Assembly: GCF_028858515.1 (NCBI RefSeq)
Contig: NZ_JAPJZJ010000004.1
Coordinates: forward strand, 162,452-226,451
Length of the DNA stretch: 64,000 bases
From: Aurantiacibacter sp. D1-12
GTDB taxonomy: Bacteria > Pseudomonadota > Alphaproteobacteria > Sphingomonadales > Sphingomonadaceae
Direction of reading: 5' to 3'
Under the pieces are notes generated by a model. The model worked only from the letters and a program-made list of their open reading frames with translations, had not been told where the DNA came from and did no database searches. Numbering within the stretch: the stretch's first letter is position 1; each line of letters begins with the position of its first letter. The position numbers and the translations under genes are program-made. Below, in pieces: positions 53,728 through 63,924 of this stretch.

Positions 53728-54612
53728 TTACTGTGCAAGGAGCCTTTCCGCGATCGCGCGCACTTCTGCGCCCATGTCTTCACGCTCAAGCGCTAGCGCC
53801 AGTGTCGCTTCGACAAAGCCGGCCTTGCTGCCGCAGTCAAACCGGCGCCCATCGAAGGTGACAGCATGGAATGCCTGCGAGCCGATCATCTTGGCCATCG
53901 CATCGGTCAGCTGGATCTCGCCGCCGGCACCCTTGCCCTGTGTTTCCAGCGTACGCATGACTTCGGGCTGGAGAATGTAGCGGCCCGAAATGATCTTGTT
54001 TGAGGGCGCTTGATCGACGGGTGGCTTTTCGACCAGCCCCTTCACTTCGGTTAAAGCGCCTGCGCTTTCGCCCGGATCGATCACGCCGTAGCTCGACACA
54101 GCCTCGTGCGGGACTTCGAGCACCGAGATCAGGTTGCCACCGACTTTGTTATAGGCCTCGACCATCTGTGCCATGCAGCCACTACCATTGCGGTGGGCGA
54201 CCATCATCTCATCAGGCAGCAGAATGGCAAAGGGCTCGTCCCCCACGATGGCTCGGGCGCACCAGATGGCGTGGCCAAGGCCCATGGGCACCTGCTGGCG
54301 AACGGTGATGATATCGCCCGGAGTGGCGCGGGTAGGATCGAGCACGGCCATGTCCTTTCCGCGCTCGCTCATGGTGCTTTCAAGCTCGTAAGCCATATCG
54401 AAATGCTCGACGATGGCAGTCTTGCCGCGACCGGTGACAAAGATCATCTGCTCGATCCCGGCTTCTCGCGCTTCGTCCACAGCGTACTGGATCAGCGGGC
54501 GGTCAACGATGGGAAGCAATTCCTTCGGGATCGCCTTGGTGGCGGGCAGGAAGCGGGTGCCAAGCCCGGCAACGGGGAACACGGCCTTGCGGATCGGTTT
54601 GTGATTGCTCAT
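53728..54612 (-). CDS. galU: UTP-glucose-1-phosphate uridylyltransferase
   Basis: 294 residues from ATG 54612. FPVAGLGTRFLPATKAIPKELLPIVDRPLIQYAVDEAREAG is the nucleotide-binding signature; GLGHAIWCARAIVGDEPFAILLPDE and KPPVDQAPSNKIISGRYILQPEVM follow. It makes UDP-glucose for exopolysaccharide and glycolipid synthesis, linking to the sugar-phosphate transferase at 61525. Starts at 54612 because the longer frame to 54681 precedes the RHH gene's 3' end. Confidence 0.95.
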   Translation of the reverse strand: MSNHKPIRKAVFPVAGLGTRFLPATKAIPKELLPIVDRPLIQYAVDEAREAGIEQMIFVTGRGKTAIVEHFDMAYELESTMSERGKDMAVLDPTRATPGDIITVRQQVPMGLGHAIWCARAIVGDEPFAILLPDEMMVAHRNGSGCMAQMVEAYNKVGGNLISVLEVPHEAVSSYGVIDPGESAGALTEVKGLVEKPPVDQAPSNKIISGRYILQPEVMRTLETQGKGAGGEIQLTDAMAKMIGSQAFHAVTFDGRRFDCGSKAGFVEATLALALEREDMGAEVRAIAERLLAQ

Positions 54613-54643
54613 GCGAGCCTTCTGCGCGGGTGCATAGACGCGG

Positions 54644-54892
54644 TCAACCTTCGTGCAGATCACCGCGTAAATCGGCTGCAAGCCATAGCCTCACCGCCGT
54701 AGCGAGGCCCGGCGGGTTCTCCGCCTCGATCCGTTCTGCATCGATCATCGCGATCACCGCATTGAGCGGCAATTTGCGGAGGCGCGCGACATCGTTGAGC
54801 ATGTCCCAGAACAGCGGTTCGAGACTGATCGAAGTCTTGTGTCCGGCAATTTCGACCGAGCGCTTGACCGGCGGGTGATAGATATCGCCCAC
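54644..54892 (-). CDS. ribbon-helix-helix domain protein
   Basis: 82 residues. KRSVEIAGHKTSISLEPLFWDMLNDVARLRKLPLNAVIAMIDAER matches the RHH_4 family of DNA-binding proteins found through alphaproteobacteria. Start appears to be GTG 54892. It is just upstream of galU on the same strand (31 bases), possibly in its operon. Targets unknown. Confidence 0.8.
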   Translation of the reverse strand: MGDIYHPPVKRSVEIAGHKTSISLEPLFWDMLNDVARLRKLPLNAVIAMIDAERIEAENPPGLATAVRLWLAADLRGDLHEG

Positions 54893-54932
54893 CGGTCAAC
54901 TCGCTCTTCTTGGAAAGAGGGGCATCAGCCCA

Positions 54933-55655
54933 TCAATACATGTGCTGGCCGCCGTTGATCGACATGGTCGATCCGGTGACGAATGCTCCGTCTTCCGATG
55001 CCAGGAAACTCACGCCACGAGCGATTTCGCTGGCCTGGCCCAGACGACCGACCGGAATTTTGGCGACGATCTTTTCAAGCACGTTCTCCGGCACGGCGGC
55101 GACCATGTCGGTATCAATGTAGCCCGGCGCGATGGCGTTCACGGTGATGCCATAGCGTGCGCCTTCCTGCGCCAGTGCCTTGGTGAAGCCGTGGATGCCG
55201 GACTTGGCAGCGGCATAGTTCACCTGACCGTACTGGCCCGCCTGACCGTTGATCGAGCCGATGTTGACGATGCGGCCCCACTTGCGTTCTTTCATGCCTT
55301 CGAACGCGGCCTTGGCCATGTTGAAGCAGCCGCCCAGGTTGGTGCGCATCACATCGTGCCAGTCTTCGTAGCTCATCTTCATCAGCGTTCCGTCACGCGT
55401 GATACCGGCATTGTTGACGACGACATCGATCGGGCCGACTTCATCGGCAATCTTGGCGCAGGCAGCCTGCGTTGCTTCGTAGTCACCAACATCGAACTTG
55501 TAGGCGGGAACGCCGGTTTCGTCGGTGAACTTGCGTGCGGCATCGTCATTGCCGGCATAGCTGGCGACTACTGTAAAGCCGTCTTCTTTCAGCGTTTCAC
55601 AAATTGCCCGGCCAATGCCGCGGGTACCGCCGGTGACTACTGCTACTTTTGCCAT
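54933..55655 (-). CDS. phaB: acetoacetyl-CoA reductase
   Basis: 240 residues, a short-chain dehydrogenase. VVTGGTRGIGRAIC binds NADPH; NNAGITRDGTLMKMSYEDWHDVMRTNLGGCF is characteristic of PhaB; NIGSINGQAGQYGQVNYAAAKSG has the catalytic S, Y, K; it ends NGGQHMY. It reduces acetoacetyl-CoA to (R)-3-hydroxybutyryl-CoA for polyhydroxybutyrate. No phaA or phaC lies nearby in the window. Confidence 0.95.
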   Translation of the reverse strand: MAKVAVVTGGTRGIGRAICETLKEDGFTVVASYAGNDDAARKFTDETGVPAYKFDVGDYEATQAACAKIADEVGPIDVVVNNAGITRDGTLMKMSYEDWHDVMRTNLGGCFNMAKAAFEGMKERKWGRIVNIGSINGQAGQYGQVNYAAAKSGIHGFTKALAQEGARYGITVNAIAPGYIDTDMVAAVPENVLEKIVAKIPVGRLGQASEIARGVSFLASEDGAFVTGSTMSINGGQHMY

Positions 55656-55729
55656 GGGATGTTCTCCATCTCTGCTCTGAATTGAAAATATGCTGCCGCT
55701 TTAGTGCAGAGCCGTGTGACTCCGCAAAG

Positions 55730-55750
55730 AAAAACCCCGCCAAAGCGGGG
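55730..55750 (-). terminator. terminator after the minus-strand outer membrane-like gene
   Basis: On the minus strand CCCCGC pairs with GCGGGG around TTTG, followed by TTTTT. It lies 44 bases past the stop of the gene at 55794. Confidence 0.88.
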
Positions 55751-55793
55751 CGCGCATAGCAATGCCTGTGCAATTGTTGGCGCGAATCCTGCC

Positions 55794-56555
55794 TTAGAAG
55801 CGGAACTGTGTGCCGATATAAACGGCCTGACTGTCCTGCTGTTCCACATCGGGCAGAGGTACAATGTCGCGATCCTGCTCGTACCGCACACCTGCGGTGA
55901 TATCGAGGTTGCGCGTCAGGCGATAGCTGCCGCCGACATCAAGCATCTGGTCAGACACGTTGGTGCGCGCCTCTTCACGGCGGCCGGCCACTGGAGTCTG
56001 TTCCATCTCAACGCGAGCGGCGAAGCGGCTCGGCTCGTCCCGATTGTTCTCGGGAAGCGAGAAATCGGAAATGTCGGGAATATTGGCGTTCGAAAGTGTG
56101 CTGGAAAGCATTGGAGTGCGCGCAGGTGCCGGTCGGGCAAAGCTGCCAAAGCCACGTGCAAGGCCAAGATTGTACCGGGTCGGCGCGACCTGCAGCGTGC
56201 TGGGAGCATCAGCGCCGATGCCGGACCGGACCGCAAGCGCTTCCGCAGCCTGTTGGTCCACGCGAACAGCAACCGTCACTGATCGCTCTGCCCCGGAATT
56301 GACGACACCTGCGGGAGTGAAGCGCATCATCCGCGCCTTGCCACCTGACTGTTCCGCGATGAGCGCTGCTACGGCAGGGTCCGCAGCCGCAGGGGTAAAG
56401 GCGAACTGACTGGTGCTGTCGGTGCTTACACTATCGCCATTCAAAAGGCCGATCGCGAATACCGAACTGGGGAGGGCAACAGCCAACAGCGTAGCCGACG
56501 CTGCGAGCGTCACCTTGCCTGCCAATGTGTTGCTACGCCGTTTCATGGCCTTCAT
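55794..56555 (-). CDS. outer membrane-like protein, unknown family
   Basis: 253 residues from ATG 56555 (56546 possible). A long signal peptide KVTLAASATLLAVALPSSVFA is followed by a low-complexity region and a C-terminal pair of strands, GGSYRLTRNLDITAGVRYEQDR... ending VYIGTQFRF. A final aromatic residue in this strand is the recognition mark of outer membrane beta-barrels. However, only a few strands can be seen, so it may be a small barrel or a partial one. Function unknown. Ends before a strong terminator. Confidence 0.6.
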   Translation of the reverse strand: MKAMKRRSNTLAGKVTLAASATLLAVALPSSVFAIGLLNGDSVSTDSTSQFAFTPAAADPAVAALIAEQSGGKARMMRFTPAGVVNSGAERSVTVAVRVDQQAAEALAVRSGIGADAPSTLQVAPTRYNLGLARGFGSFARPAPARTPMLSSTLSNANIPDISDFSLPENNRDEPSRFAARVEMEQTPVAGRREEARTNVSDQMLDVGGSYRLTRNLDITAGVRYEQDRDIVPLPDVEQQDSQAVYIGTQFRF

Positions 56556-56865
56556 TATTCCCCATACCCAATGGACTCTTCCTGAACGAACGACTCGCCG
56601 GTGACTATTGAGCGACTCATACGCTAGGCCTTTCGTTCCCGATTCGCCACTGCATACGCCATGCTTTTTCGCCTTTTGGCAAAGTGTTGCAGCCAGCACA
56701 CAAGTGCATTGCAGGATCATCGTGGGCATTAAGCATGCATTCAGTGCAGAATCGGGCAATTGCGCGCAATCTTCCCGCTGCGCCTTGCGACTGCGTATGC
56801 GGCTTGTATAGAGGCAAAACCTGCAGCGGGTTTCTCCCGTTGCAAACGAGTTTACAGGACACACG
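56556..56865. promoter_or_regulatory. 310-bp divergent intergenic region with a sigma70-like promoter
   Basis: No gene seen. A TTGCGA (56785-56790) and TATAGA (56807-56812) pair, 16 bases apart, precedes the DUF3576 gene and probably drives the DUF3576-leuS-lptE-holA operon. The rest has no repeat or ORF I can support. Confidence 0.5.
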
Positions 56866-57333
56866 ATGGCATATTCCACTTTCCGCTCTTTCGTTCCGGC
56901 CCGCCGATTGGGTTCGGCCCTTGTGCTGGGCCTTGCCACAGCAGGCCTTGCCGCATGCGGTGGCGGCAGTGACGAGCGACTCCGGGCAGATCTTGCTGCC
57001 TCGCAGGTGACGTCTATCGGTGTGAACTCCTACCTCTGGCGGGCTAGCCTTGAAACGCTCTCGTTCGCACGTCTCACTACTGCTGACAGCAATGGCGGCG
57101 TGCTGATCACCGACTGGTACACCAGCCCCAACAATCCGAACGAACGCGTGAGCGTGTCGGTCGCCATCCTCGATCAGGACTTGCGGGCTGATGCGCTGCG
57201 CGTGAATGCGACGCGTCAGGTTATGCAGAACGGCCAGTGGGTGGAAGCGCCTGTTGCGGCTGCCACGATACAGCGGTTGGAAGATATCATTCTCACCACC
57301 GCGCGCGATCTGCGCCGTTCCACTGTCATGTGA
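56866..57333 (+). CDS. DUF3576 lipoprotein
   Basis: 155 residues. Signal with lipobox GLATAGLAAC about residue 31, then GVNSYLWRASLETLSFARLTTADSNGGVLITDWYTSPNNPNERVSVSVAILDQDLRADALRVN, the DUF3576 hallmark. An envelope protein of unknown role; its position before leuS, lptE and holA is conserved in alphaproteobacteria. Confidence 0.92.
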   Translation: MAYSTFRSFVPARRLGSALVLGLATAGLAACGGGSDERLRADLAASQVTSIGVNSYLWRASLETLSFARLTTADSNGGVLITDWYTSPNNPNERVSVSVAILDQDLRADALRVNATRQVMQNGQWVEAPVAAATIQRLEDIILTTARDLRRSTVM

Positions 57334-57352
57334 TCTGCCCTAGGGGGCTTTC

Positions 57353-59872
57353 ATGAGTAACGAGAGATTCGATCCGTCTGTTGCCGACGGGCGCTGGCAG
57401 CGTGCGTGGGACGATGCGCGCTGTTTCGATGCAGACAGCAATTCGGACAAGCCGAAAAGCTATGTGCTGGAGATGTTTCCCTATCCCAGCGGGCGCATCC
57501 ACATTGGCCACGTGCGCAACTACACGATGGGTGACGTGCTGGCGCGCTATCGCAAGATGCAGGGGCATGAAGTGCTCCATCCGATGGGGTGGGACGCGTT
57601 CGGCATGCCGGCAGAGAATGCCGCGATGGAGAAGGGCGTCCATCCTGCAGGTTGGACTTACGACAACATTGAGACGATGAAGGGGCAGCTGAAGCAGCTC
57701 GGCTTCGCGCTCGACTGGAGCCGCGAATTCGCGACGTGTGATCCCGAATACTACGGCCACGAGCAATCGCTGTTCATCGAACTGTTCAACGCCGGCCTTG
57801 TCTACCGCAAGGAAAGCGAAGTGAACTGGGACCCTGTCGATATGACGGTTCTGGCCAACGAGCAGGTGATTGACGGCAAGGGCTGGCGATCAGGCGCGGA
57901 GGTCGAGAAGCGCAAGCTCAACCAGTGGTTCCTGAAGATTACGGATTTCGCTGAAGACCTTCTCGAAGGCGTTCAGGGGTTGGAAGACTGGCCGCAGAAG
58001 GTGCGGCTGATGCAGGAAAACTGGATCGGCAAGTCGCAAGGTCTAGAGTTCGCATTCGACCTTTCGAACGGGGGCACGCTGCCCGTTTACACCACGCGCC
58101 CCGATACGATCTTCGGCGCGAGCTTTGTCGCGGTGGCGGCGGATCATCCGGTCGCACAGGATGTCGCTGCCAACAATTGCGAGGCGGCCAAATTTATCGA
58201 GCTGTGCAAGAAAGGCGGTACCACTGCTGCCGAGCTCGAGACTGCGGAGAAGCTCGGCTTCGATACCGGTATTGGCGCAAGGCACCCGTTTACGGGTGAA
58301 TATCTGCCGCTCTACATCGCCAACTTCGTTCTGATGGACTACGGCACGGGCGCGATCATGGCAGTGCCCGGCCACGACCAGCGGGACTTCGAATTCGCCA
58401 CCAAATATGGCCTGCCGATCCCGCGCGTAGTCGCGGCGAGCGTGGAGGAAGCTGCCAAGCCTTTCGATGGCGAGGCCGAGGCAGGCGAAGGCGTGCTCGT
58501 CAATTCGGACTTCCTCGATGGCATGGATGTCGAAGCTGCCAAGGCAGAGGTTATCGCCCGCGCCGAAAACGGCGGCTGGGGCAAGGGCACGACCGTCTGG
58601 CGCCTGCGAGACTGGGGCGTTTCGCGCCAGCGATACTGGGGTACGCCGATCCCGTTTATCCATTGCGAGACTTGCGGCGTGGTGCCTGTTCCCAAGGACC
58701 AGCTGCCCGTAAAGCTGCCCGAGGATGTCTCTTTCGAGCAGCCGGGCAACCCGCTGCTGCGCCATCCGAGCTGGAAGGAAACTAGCTGCCCCAAATGCGG
58801 CAGCGCGGCTCAGCGAGAGACCGACACGCTCGATACCTTCGTGAATTCGAGCTGGTACTTTCTGCGTTTCGCCAGCCAGCCGTCGGACAAACCCTTCGAT
58901 GCAGACGAGGTCGCCAAGTGGATGCCGGTCGGCCAGTATATTGGCGGGATCGAGCACGCCATTCTGCACCTGCTCTATGCCCGCTTCTGGACGCGCGCAC
59001 TGGCGCATGTCGGATTGCTGGAGGTGAAGGAGCCTTTCGCAAGCCTGTTCACGCAGGGCATGGTCACGCATGAAACGTACAGCCGTAAGGATGGGGCGCG
59101 CGAGGCTTTCTTTATGCCCTCCGAAGTTGATCGGACGAGCGACGGAGCGACTCTGAAATCGGACGGGCAGCCGGTCGAGATCGGCAAGGTCATCAAGATG
59201 TCCAAGTCGAAAAAGAACGTCGTAGACCCGGAAGACATCATCCGTGACTATGGCGCTGATGCTGTGCGTTGGTTCATGCTGTCGGATTCGCCACCAGAGC
59301 GTGATCTGCCGTGGTCCGAAGCCGGCATCGAAGGGTGCGGACGCTATGTTCAGCGCCTTTGGCGCCTGTTCGGCCAGTATGACGAGAGCGCGAGCGGCGA
59401 GGACAAGGATCTCGCGCGCAAGACACACCAGACCATTGCCGCCGTGGCGGATGATATCGAAGCGCTTGCGTTCAACAAGGCTGTTGCGCGGCTCTACGAA
59501 CTCACCAGCGCAGCCGAAAAGGCCCAGCCGTCGGAAAGCCGCAACCACGCGATCCGCTCGCTCCTGCTGATGGCCTCTCCCATGATGCCGCACCTTGCCG
59601 AAGAGGGCTGGGCGGCAATGGATGGCGAGGGCCTGGTTGCCAATGCCGCCTGGCCTGAAGTCGACGAAGCTCTGCTGGTCGAGGACGAAGTTACTATCGC
59701 CGTCCAGCATATGGGCAAACTGCGCGATACGCTGACTGCTCCGAAGGGATCGTCAAAAGAGGACCTCGAGGTGCTTGCGCTTGCTAGCGAGAAGGTTCAG
59801 CGTTCGATTGACGGAGCAGATATTCGCAAGGTGATCGTGGTGCCTGACAGACTGGTCAATATCGTCACATGA
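57353..59872 (+). CDS. leuS: leucyl-tRNA synthetase
   Basis: 839 residues, class [18 protein letters not shown] is the HIGH motif about residue 48; [20 protein letters not shown] begins the editing domain; [16 protein letters not shown] and [16 protein letters not shown] (KMSKS about residue 615) follow. Charges tRNA-Leu. Overlaps lptE by ATGA. Confidence 0.97.
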   Translation: MSNERFDPSVADGRWQRAWDDARCFDADSNSDKPKSYVLEMFPYPSGRIHIGHVRNYTMGDVLARYRKMQGHEVLHPMGWDAFGMPAENAAMEKGVHPAGWTYDNIETMKGQLKQLGFALDWSREFATCDPEYYGHEQSLFIELFNAGLVYRKESEVNWDPVDMTVLANEQVIDGKGWRSGAEVEKRKLNQWFLKITDFAEDLLEGVQGLEDWPQKVRLMQENWIGKSQGLEFAFDLSNGGTLPVYTTRPDTIFGASFVAVAADHPVAQDVAANNCEAAKFIELCKKGGTTAAELETAEKLGFDTGIGARHPFTGEYLPLYIANFVLMDYGTGAIMAVPGHDQRDFEFATKYGLPIPRVVAASVEEAAKPFDGEAEAGEGVLVNSDFLDGMDVEAAKAEVIARAENGGWGKGTTVWRLRDWGVSRQRYWGTPIPFIHCETCGVVPVPKDQLPVKLPEDVSFEQPGNPLLRHPSWKETSCPKCGSAAQRETDTLDTFVNSSWYFLRFASQPSDKPFDADEVAKWMPVGQYIGGIEHAILHLLYARFWTRALAHVGLLEVKEPFASLFTQGMVTHETYSRKDGAREAFFMPSEVDRTSDGATLKSDGQPVEIGKVIKMSKSKKNVVDPEDIIRDYGADAVRWFMLSDSPPERDLPWSEAGIEGCGRYVQRLWRLFGQYDESASGEDKDLARKTHQTIAAVADDIEALAFNKAVARLYELTSAAEKAQPSESRNHAIRSLLLMASPMMPHLAEEGWAAMDGEGLVANAAWPEVDEALLVEDEVTIAVQHMGKLRDTLTAPKGSSKEDLEVLALASEKVQRSIDGADIRKVIVVPDRLVNIVT

Positions 59873-60366
59873 TGCGCGTACTCGCCTCGCTTGCGGCGCT
59901 GGCGCTGCTTTCGGCATGCGGTCTGCAACCGATCTACGCGGGCGGAAGCAACGGCGTGATCGCGCGCGGGCTGGCGGGCATCGAAGTCGCTCCCATCGAA
60001 GGCCAGGAAGGCTGGCTGATGCGCAATGCGCTGAATGACCGGCTCGGCCGCGGAGAAGGCTCTGCAGGATCGCAGTACCGGCTCGACGTGCTGCTTGATG
60101 ACCGGCTCGAAGGGTTGGGCCTGCTCACCGACGATACGATTGGGCGCGAGCGTCGCACGCTGCGCGCGCGCTATCAGTTGGTGGACATGGCGACGGGTGA
60201 AATCCTTGTCGATGCCACGGCCGGTTCGGATGCCGGTATCGATGTGGTGGGCAGCGAATATGCGACCATCGCTGCGGAGCAGACCGCGCTTGAGAACCTC
60301 ACCGTCGAAGTTGCCGATCAGATCGTTGTCCGATTGACGCGCGTCCTGCGCGAGCGCGCCGAATGA
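59869..60366 (+). CDS. lptE: LPS assembly lipoprotein LptE
   Basis: 165 residues. [20 protein letters not shown] gives the lipobox and the conserved GLQPIYA of alphaproteobacterial LptE. It plugs LptD in the outer membrane during lipopolysaccharide delivery. Overlaps the leuS stop; holA follows after 10 bases. Confidence 0.93.
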   Translation: MMRVLASLAALALLSACGLQPIYAGGSNGVIARGLAGIEVAPIEGQEGWLMRNALNDRLGRGEGSAGSQYRLDVLLDDRLEGLGLLTDDTIGRERRTLRARYQLVDMATGEILVDATAGSDAGIDVVGSEYATIAAEQTALENLTVEVADQIVVRLTRVLRERAE

Positions 60367-60376
60367 GAATAGGGCA

Positions 60377-61411
60377 GTGAAGGCTACCCAGCGCGACTAT
60401 GCGCAAGCCGCCCAGCGCGCGGGCGGGAAATGCAGGTTGTTCTTCTTTTGCGGACAGGATGAAGCAGGAGCCTCTGCTGCGGTTGCCAGGCTGATTGCGG
60501 AATTGCCCGATGCCGGGGAACGCCTCGAGCTGAGTGGAGCTGATCTCAAGTCCGATCCCTCGCGTCTGGTTGATGAAGCGCGCTCAACCTCCCTGTTCGG
60601 TGATGTTCGCCATATCTTTGCCCGCGTTTCGGGCGAGGAAGCCCATGCTGCTCTGGAAAGCTGGTGCGAGCTGGTTGATCGCGGAGAGGTGGATGATGGC
60701 TGGCCGATTTTCATCATTGCCACTTCCGCCACAGACAAGTCGCGCAGCGCCAAACTGTTGTTGAAGCGTGATGATAGTCTCGTTGCAGTATTCTATCCTC
60801 CCGATTTGCGCTCGGTCACCCAGGATGTGCGTGCCATGGCTGACGCAGTTGGCTTGCGGCTCGATGGTTCGCTGGCCGAAACAATCGCCCGCGCAGCCAA
60901 TCTCGACGTGCGGCTGGCGCAGTCCGAGGTCGACAAACTCGCGCTTTATCTCGACGCGTCGCCGCAAGCGCCGAAACGTGCTGACCAGTCGGCGTGGGAC
61001 GCGGTCGGAGCCAGCACCGAAGAAGATGGCTTCATGCCGCTCGTCAACGCGGCGCTGGGCGGTGAATTGGGCAAGTTGCCAGGTGAGCTTGCGCGAATGC
61101 GTGAAGTCTCGCTCAACCCAGTTGGCGTTGCCCTGGCGCTGGAACGACGCGCGGTGCAGCTCGCTGCTCTTTCTCCCAAGCTGCGGCGCGGCGATGACAT
61201 GAAGCAGTTCCTCAAGATGAACGGCGTGTTCTTCAAAGAGCATCGCGAGGTGGGTGATCAGCTCATGCGCTGGAGCGGCGGCAAGCTGGAGCGGCTGGTG
61301 CCGCGCCTTGCTGACTTGCACCGCTCTCTGCTTGCCAACAGTCAGACCGCAGAACTGTTGCTGGCGCGTGAGCTCACCCAGATTGCCCGATACGCGGCTG
61401 CAAGGCGCTAA
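60377..61411 (+). CDS. holA: DNA polymerase III subunit delta
   Basis: 344 residues from a GTG. FFCGQDEAGASAAVARLI starts the HolA fold, followed by LSGADLKSDPSRLVDEA and later ALYLD; the AAA-like clamp-loader domain is evident, with the C-terminal helix domain ending LLLARELTQIARYAA. It opens the beta clamp. The lptE-holA pair is conserved in proteobacteria. Confidence 0.93.
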   Translation: MKATQRDYAQAAQRAGGKCRLFFFCGQDEAGASAAVARLIAELPDAGERLELSGADLKSDPSRLVDEARSTSLFGDVRHIFARVSGEEAHAALESWCELVDRGEVDDGWPIFIIATSATDKSRSAKLLLKRDDSLVAVFYPPDLRSVTQDVRAMADAVGLRLDGSLAETIARAANLDVRLAQSEVDKLALYLDASPQAPKRADQSAWDAVGASTEEDGFMPLVNAALGGELGKLPGELARMREVSLNPVGVALALERRAVQLAALSPKLRRGDDMKQFLKMNGVFFKEHREVGDQLMRWSGGKLERLVPRLADLHRSLLANSQTAELLLARELTQIARYAAARR

Positions 61412-61476
61412 ATTCTGCGACAATCCGGTCTGAAAGAGCGGGTGATCAGTCCATCGCTGTCCTTACAAGCGCAACT

Positions 61477-61494
61477 CTACGTGCTATCACGTAG
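61477..61494. promoter_or_regulatory. perfect inverted repeat upstream of the sugar-phosphate transferase gene
   Basis: CTACGTG-CTAT-CACGTAG, 30 bases before the ATG at 61525. Either a regulator operator or a small mRNA hairpin. No T-run. Confidence 0.45.
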
Positions 61495-61524
61495 GCTGAT
61501 AAGGAATAAGGTGTCGCAAACTCG

Positions 61525-62979
61525 ATGGACGAGCAGCTTCCATTGCAGGAACCGATCGATGCGGCAGACGCCGCACCGGACCTTGTGGATGTGGAATACA
61601 GACCACTACCTTCGCCGCCCGAAAATGGCCTCGCGCCATCGCTCGAACGGCGGCGGTTGCGCGCCTATCTCGGCCTTCTGGTGAGCGATGTCGTTGTCCT
61701 GCTGGCGACATTCTTTACGGTGTCGGCTCTATATTTCGGCACGCTGACGAATTGGCCGCTGCTCGAAGGCGGAATGAATTCTGCCTATATGATCCTGCCG
61801 CTGTACCTCACCGTTGCGCTGTACAACGGCACCTATTCGCGTCGCGCACTCACTGAATGGCAGACGACTTCGCTCAAGGCGATTGGCGGGCTGATAGTAG
61901 CTGCTGCACTGCTCAACCTGCTGGCCTTTTTTGCCAAGAGCAACGCCGAATTCTCGCGCCTGGTCTTCGCTGTAGGTCTGCTGTCTGCAGGTGCCATGAT
62001 GGTGCTCGTTCGCATTGCTCTCGTCCGGCTGTTCACGCGGAAATGGGGGCCGAGCCCGCAGAACAAGCTCGTCATCCTGGCAGGAGGGCCTATCTTCGCC
62101 TTGCCGCACGCCATTCATGTCGATGCTGCCGAACACGGGCTGACGGCAAACCGGGAAAATCCGCAATCGCTCGACCGGTTGAGCAAATATCTGCGCCATA
62201 TGGACGAGGTAATCGTGAGCTGCACGGCAGAGGATCGCGCGGCTTGGTCAGATGTACTCAAGGGTACAGGCTTGCATGGCGAAGTCATTCATCAGCTCTC
62301 GCGGGAGATTGGCGCAATCGGTGTGGTCCATCACGATGCTGCCGACATTTCTTCTTTGAAGGTCTCGACAGGCCAGCTCGGCATTCGGGCCAGAGCGTTC
62401 AAGCGCATCTTTGATGTGGCCGTTTCCAGCGCCGTGCTGGTCGTGCTTTCGCCGCTGATGCTGTGCGTTGCCTTGCTGATCAAGCTGGAGGATGGCGGCC
62501 CCGTGTTCTTTGTTCAGCGCCGTATGGGCCGCGGGAACGAGTTCTTCGACATCCTTAAATTCCGCTCGATGCGGGAAGGTGATGCCAGCGGGGATCGATC
62601 CACGGCAAAGGATGACCAGCGCATTACCCGTATCGGGCGTTTCATCCGCCGCACCAGTATTGACGAGCTGCCGCAGTTGATCAACGTGCTGAAGGGCGAA
62701 ATGAGCCTTGTCGGTCCACGCCCGCATGCGCTCGGCTCCAAGGCAGGCAGCAAGCTGTTCTGGCAAGTGGATCGCAAGTATTGGCAACGCCACGGCCTTC
62801 GCCCTGGCATTACCGGGCTTGCGCAAGTGCGCGGCTATCGCGGTGCTACCGAGACCGAAGCACAGTTGACCAATCGCTTGTTGGCAGATCTGGAATATAT
62901 GCAGGGATGGAGCCTGTGGCGCGATGTGACGATCCTTGTCTCGACACTTCGCGTGCTTGTGCATGAGCGCGCCTTCTAG
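61525..62979 (+). CDS. undecaprenyl-phosphate sugar phosphotransferase (polyprenyl glycosylphosphotransferase)
   Basis: 484 residues. After four to five N-terminal helices and a soluble middle domain, the C-terminal bacterial sugar transferase domain starts RIFDVAVSSAVLVVLSPLML and includes GPVFFVQRRMGRG, DILKFRSMR, RTSIDELPQLINVLKGEMSLVGPRPHA. It is WcaJ/GumD-like, loading glucose- or galactose-1-phosphate on undecaprenyl phosphate to begin exopolysaccharide assembly. gmd and fcl genes next to it suggest a fucose-containing polysaccharide. An inverted repeat precedes it. Confidence 0.92.
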   Translation: MDEQLPLQEPIDAADAAPDLVDVEYRPLPSPPENGLAPSLERRRLRAYLGLLVSDVVVLLATFFTVSALYFGTLTNWPLLEGGMNSAYMILPLYLTVALYNGTYSRRALTEWQTTSLKAIGGLIVAAALLNLLAFFAKSNAEFSRLVFAVGLLSAGAMMVLVRIALVRLFTRKWGPSPQNKLVILAGGPIFALPHAIHVDAAEHGLTANRENPQSLDRLSKYLRHMDEVIVSCTAEDRAAWSDVLKGTGLHGEVIHQLSREIGAIGVVHHDAADISSLKVSTGQLGIRARAFKRIFDVAVSSAVLVVLSPLMLCVALLIKLEDGGPVFFVQRRMGRGNEFFDILKFRSMREGDASGDRSTAKDDQRITRIGRFIRRTSIDELPQLINVLKGEMSLVGPRPHALGSKAGSKLFWQVDRKYWQRHGLRPGITGLAQVRGYRGATETEAQLTNRLLADLEYMQGWSLWRDVTILVSTLRVLVHERAF

Positions 62980-62985
62980 CGCTTC

Positions 62986-63924
62986 CTACGACTTGCCTTC
63001 ACCTGCGCGGTAAGCAGCATAGGCATTGGCGATCCCGTCGCGAAGGGCGATCTTGGGCGTCCAACCCATGGCCGCGATCTTCTCGCCACTCATAAGTTTG
63101 CGCGGCGTCCCGTCAGGCTTGCTGGTGTCTCTGGTAATAGCACCTTCGAAACCAACCACATCGCACACCAGTTCGGCCAGTTCGATGATCGGCATGTCGG
63201 TGCCCGAGCCGAGATTGACGTGCTCATCGCCCGAATAGTTCTGCAGCAGGAAGACTGCACCGTCGGCCAGATCATCCACATGCAGGAATTCGCGGCGCGG
63301 GGTGCCGGTGCCCCAGATTTCGATGCTGTCGGCGCTGGCCTCTTTGGCTTCATGCGCCTTGCGGATCAGAGCGGGTAAGACATGGCTGTTCTTCAGATCG
63401 AAATTGTCGCCCGGGCCATACAGGTTGGTCGGCATGGCGCTGATGTAATCGACGCCATATTGCCGGCGGTAAGCCTGACACAATTTGATCCCGGCGATCT
63501 TGGCGATGGCATACCATTCGTTGGTCGGTTCGAGCGGCCCGGTCAGCAGTGCGTCTTCGGGAATCGGTTGAGGGGCCAGCTTGGGATAGATGCAGGACGA
63601 TCCCAGAAAGAGCAGTTTTTCGGCATCATTGCGATAAGCCGCCTCGATGACGTTCGCCTCGATCATGAGGTTGTCGTAAAGGAACTCGGCCGGATAGGTG
63701 GCATTCGCGAAAATGCCGCCGACCTTGGCGGCGGCAACAATGACTGCATCCGGTCTGTGTGCGGCGAACCACTCGCGCACAGCAGCCTGCTCGCGCAGAT
63801 CTGTCGAGCGATCACTCGTCAGGATCTCGCAGTTTTCGCTTTCCAGTCGCCGCACGATGGCAGAACCGACCATTCCTTTATGGCCCGCGACATAGACGCG
63901 TTTTCCGGCGAGATCGTATGCCAT
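62986..63924 (-). CDS. fcl: GDP-L-fucose synthase
   Basis: 312 residues from ATG 63924. [20 protein letters not shown] binds [57 protein letters not shown] holds the catalytic Ser-Tyr-Lys; it ends with the epimerase-reductase C-domain. It makes GDP-fucose from GDP-4-keto-6-deoxymannose, and is paired with gmd (ATGA overlap). Convergent with the sugar-phosphate transferase gene. Confidence 0.95.
   Translation of the reverse strand: MAYDLAGKRVYVAGHKGMVGSAIVRRLESENCEILTSDRSTDLREQAAVREWFAAHRPDAVIVAAAKVGGIFANATYPAEFLYDNLMIEANVIEAAYRNDAEKLLFLGSSCIYPKLAPQPIPEDALLTGPLEPTNEWYAIAKIAGIKLCQAYRRQYGVDYISAMPTNLYGPGDNFDLKNSHVLPALIRKAHEAKEASADSIEIWGTGTPRREFLHVDDLADGAVFLLQNYSGDEHVNLGSGTDMPIIELAELVCDVVGFEGAITRDTSKPDGTPRKLMSGEKIAAMGWTPKIALRDGIANAYAAYRAGEGKS

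Noticed and set aside
58043..59710. A 555-codon open frame antisense to leuS
   Set aside because: Wholly within leuS, no family match, explained by GC-rich codon usage.
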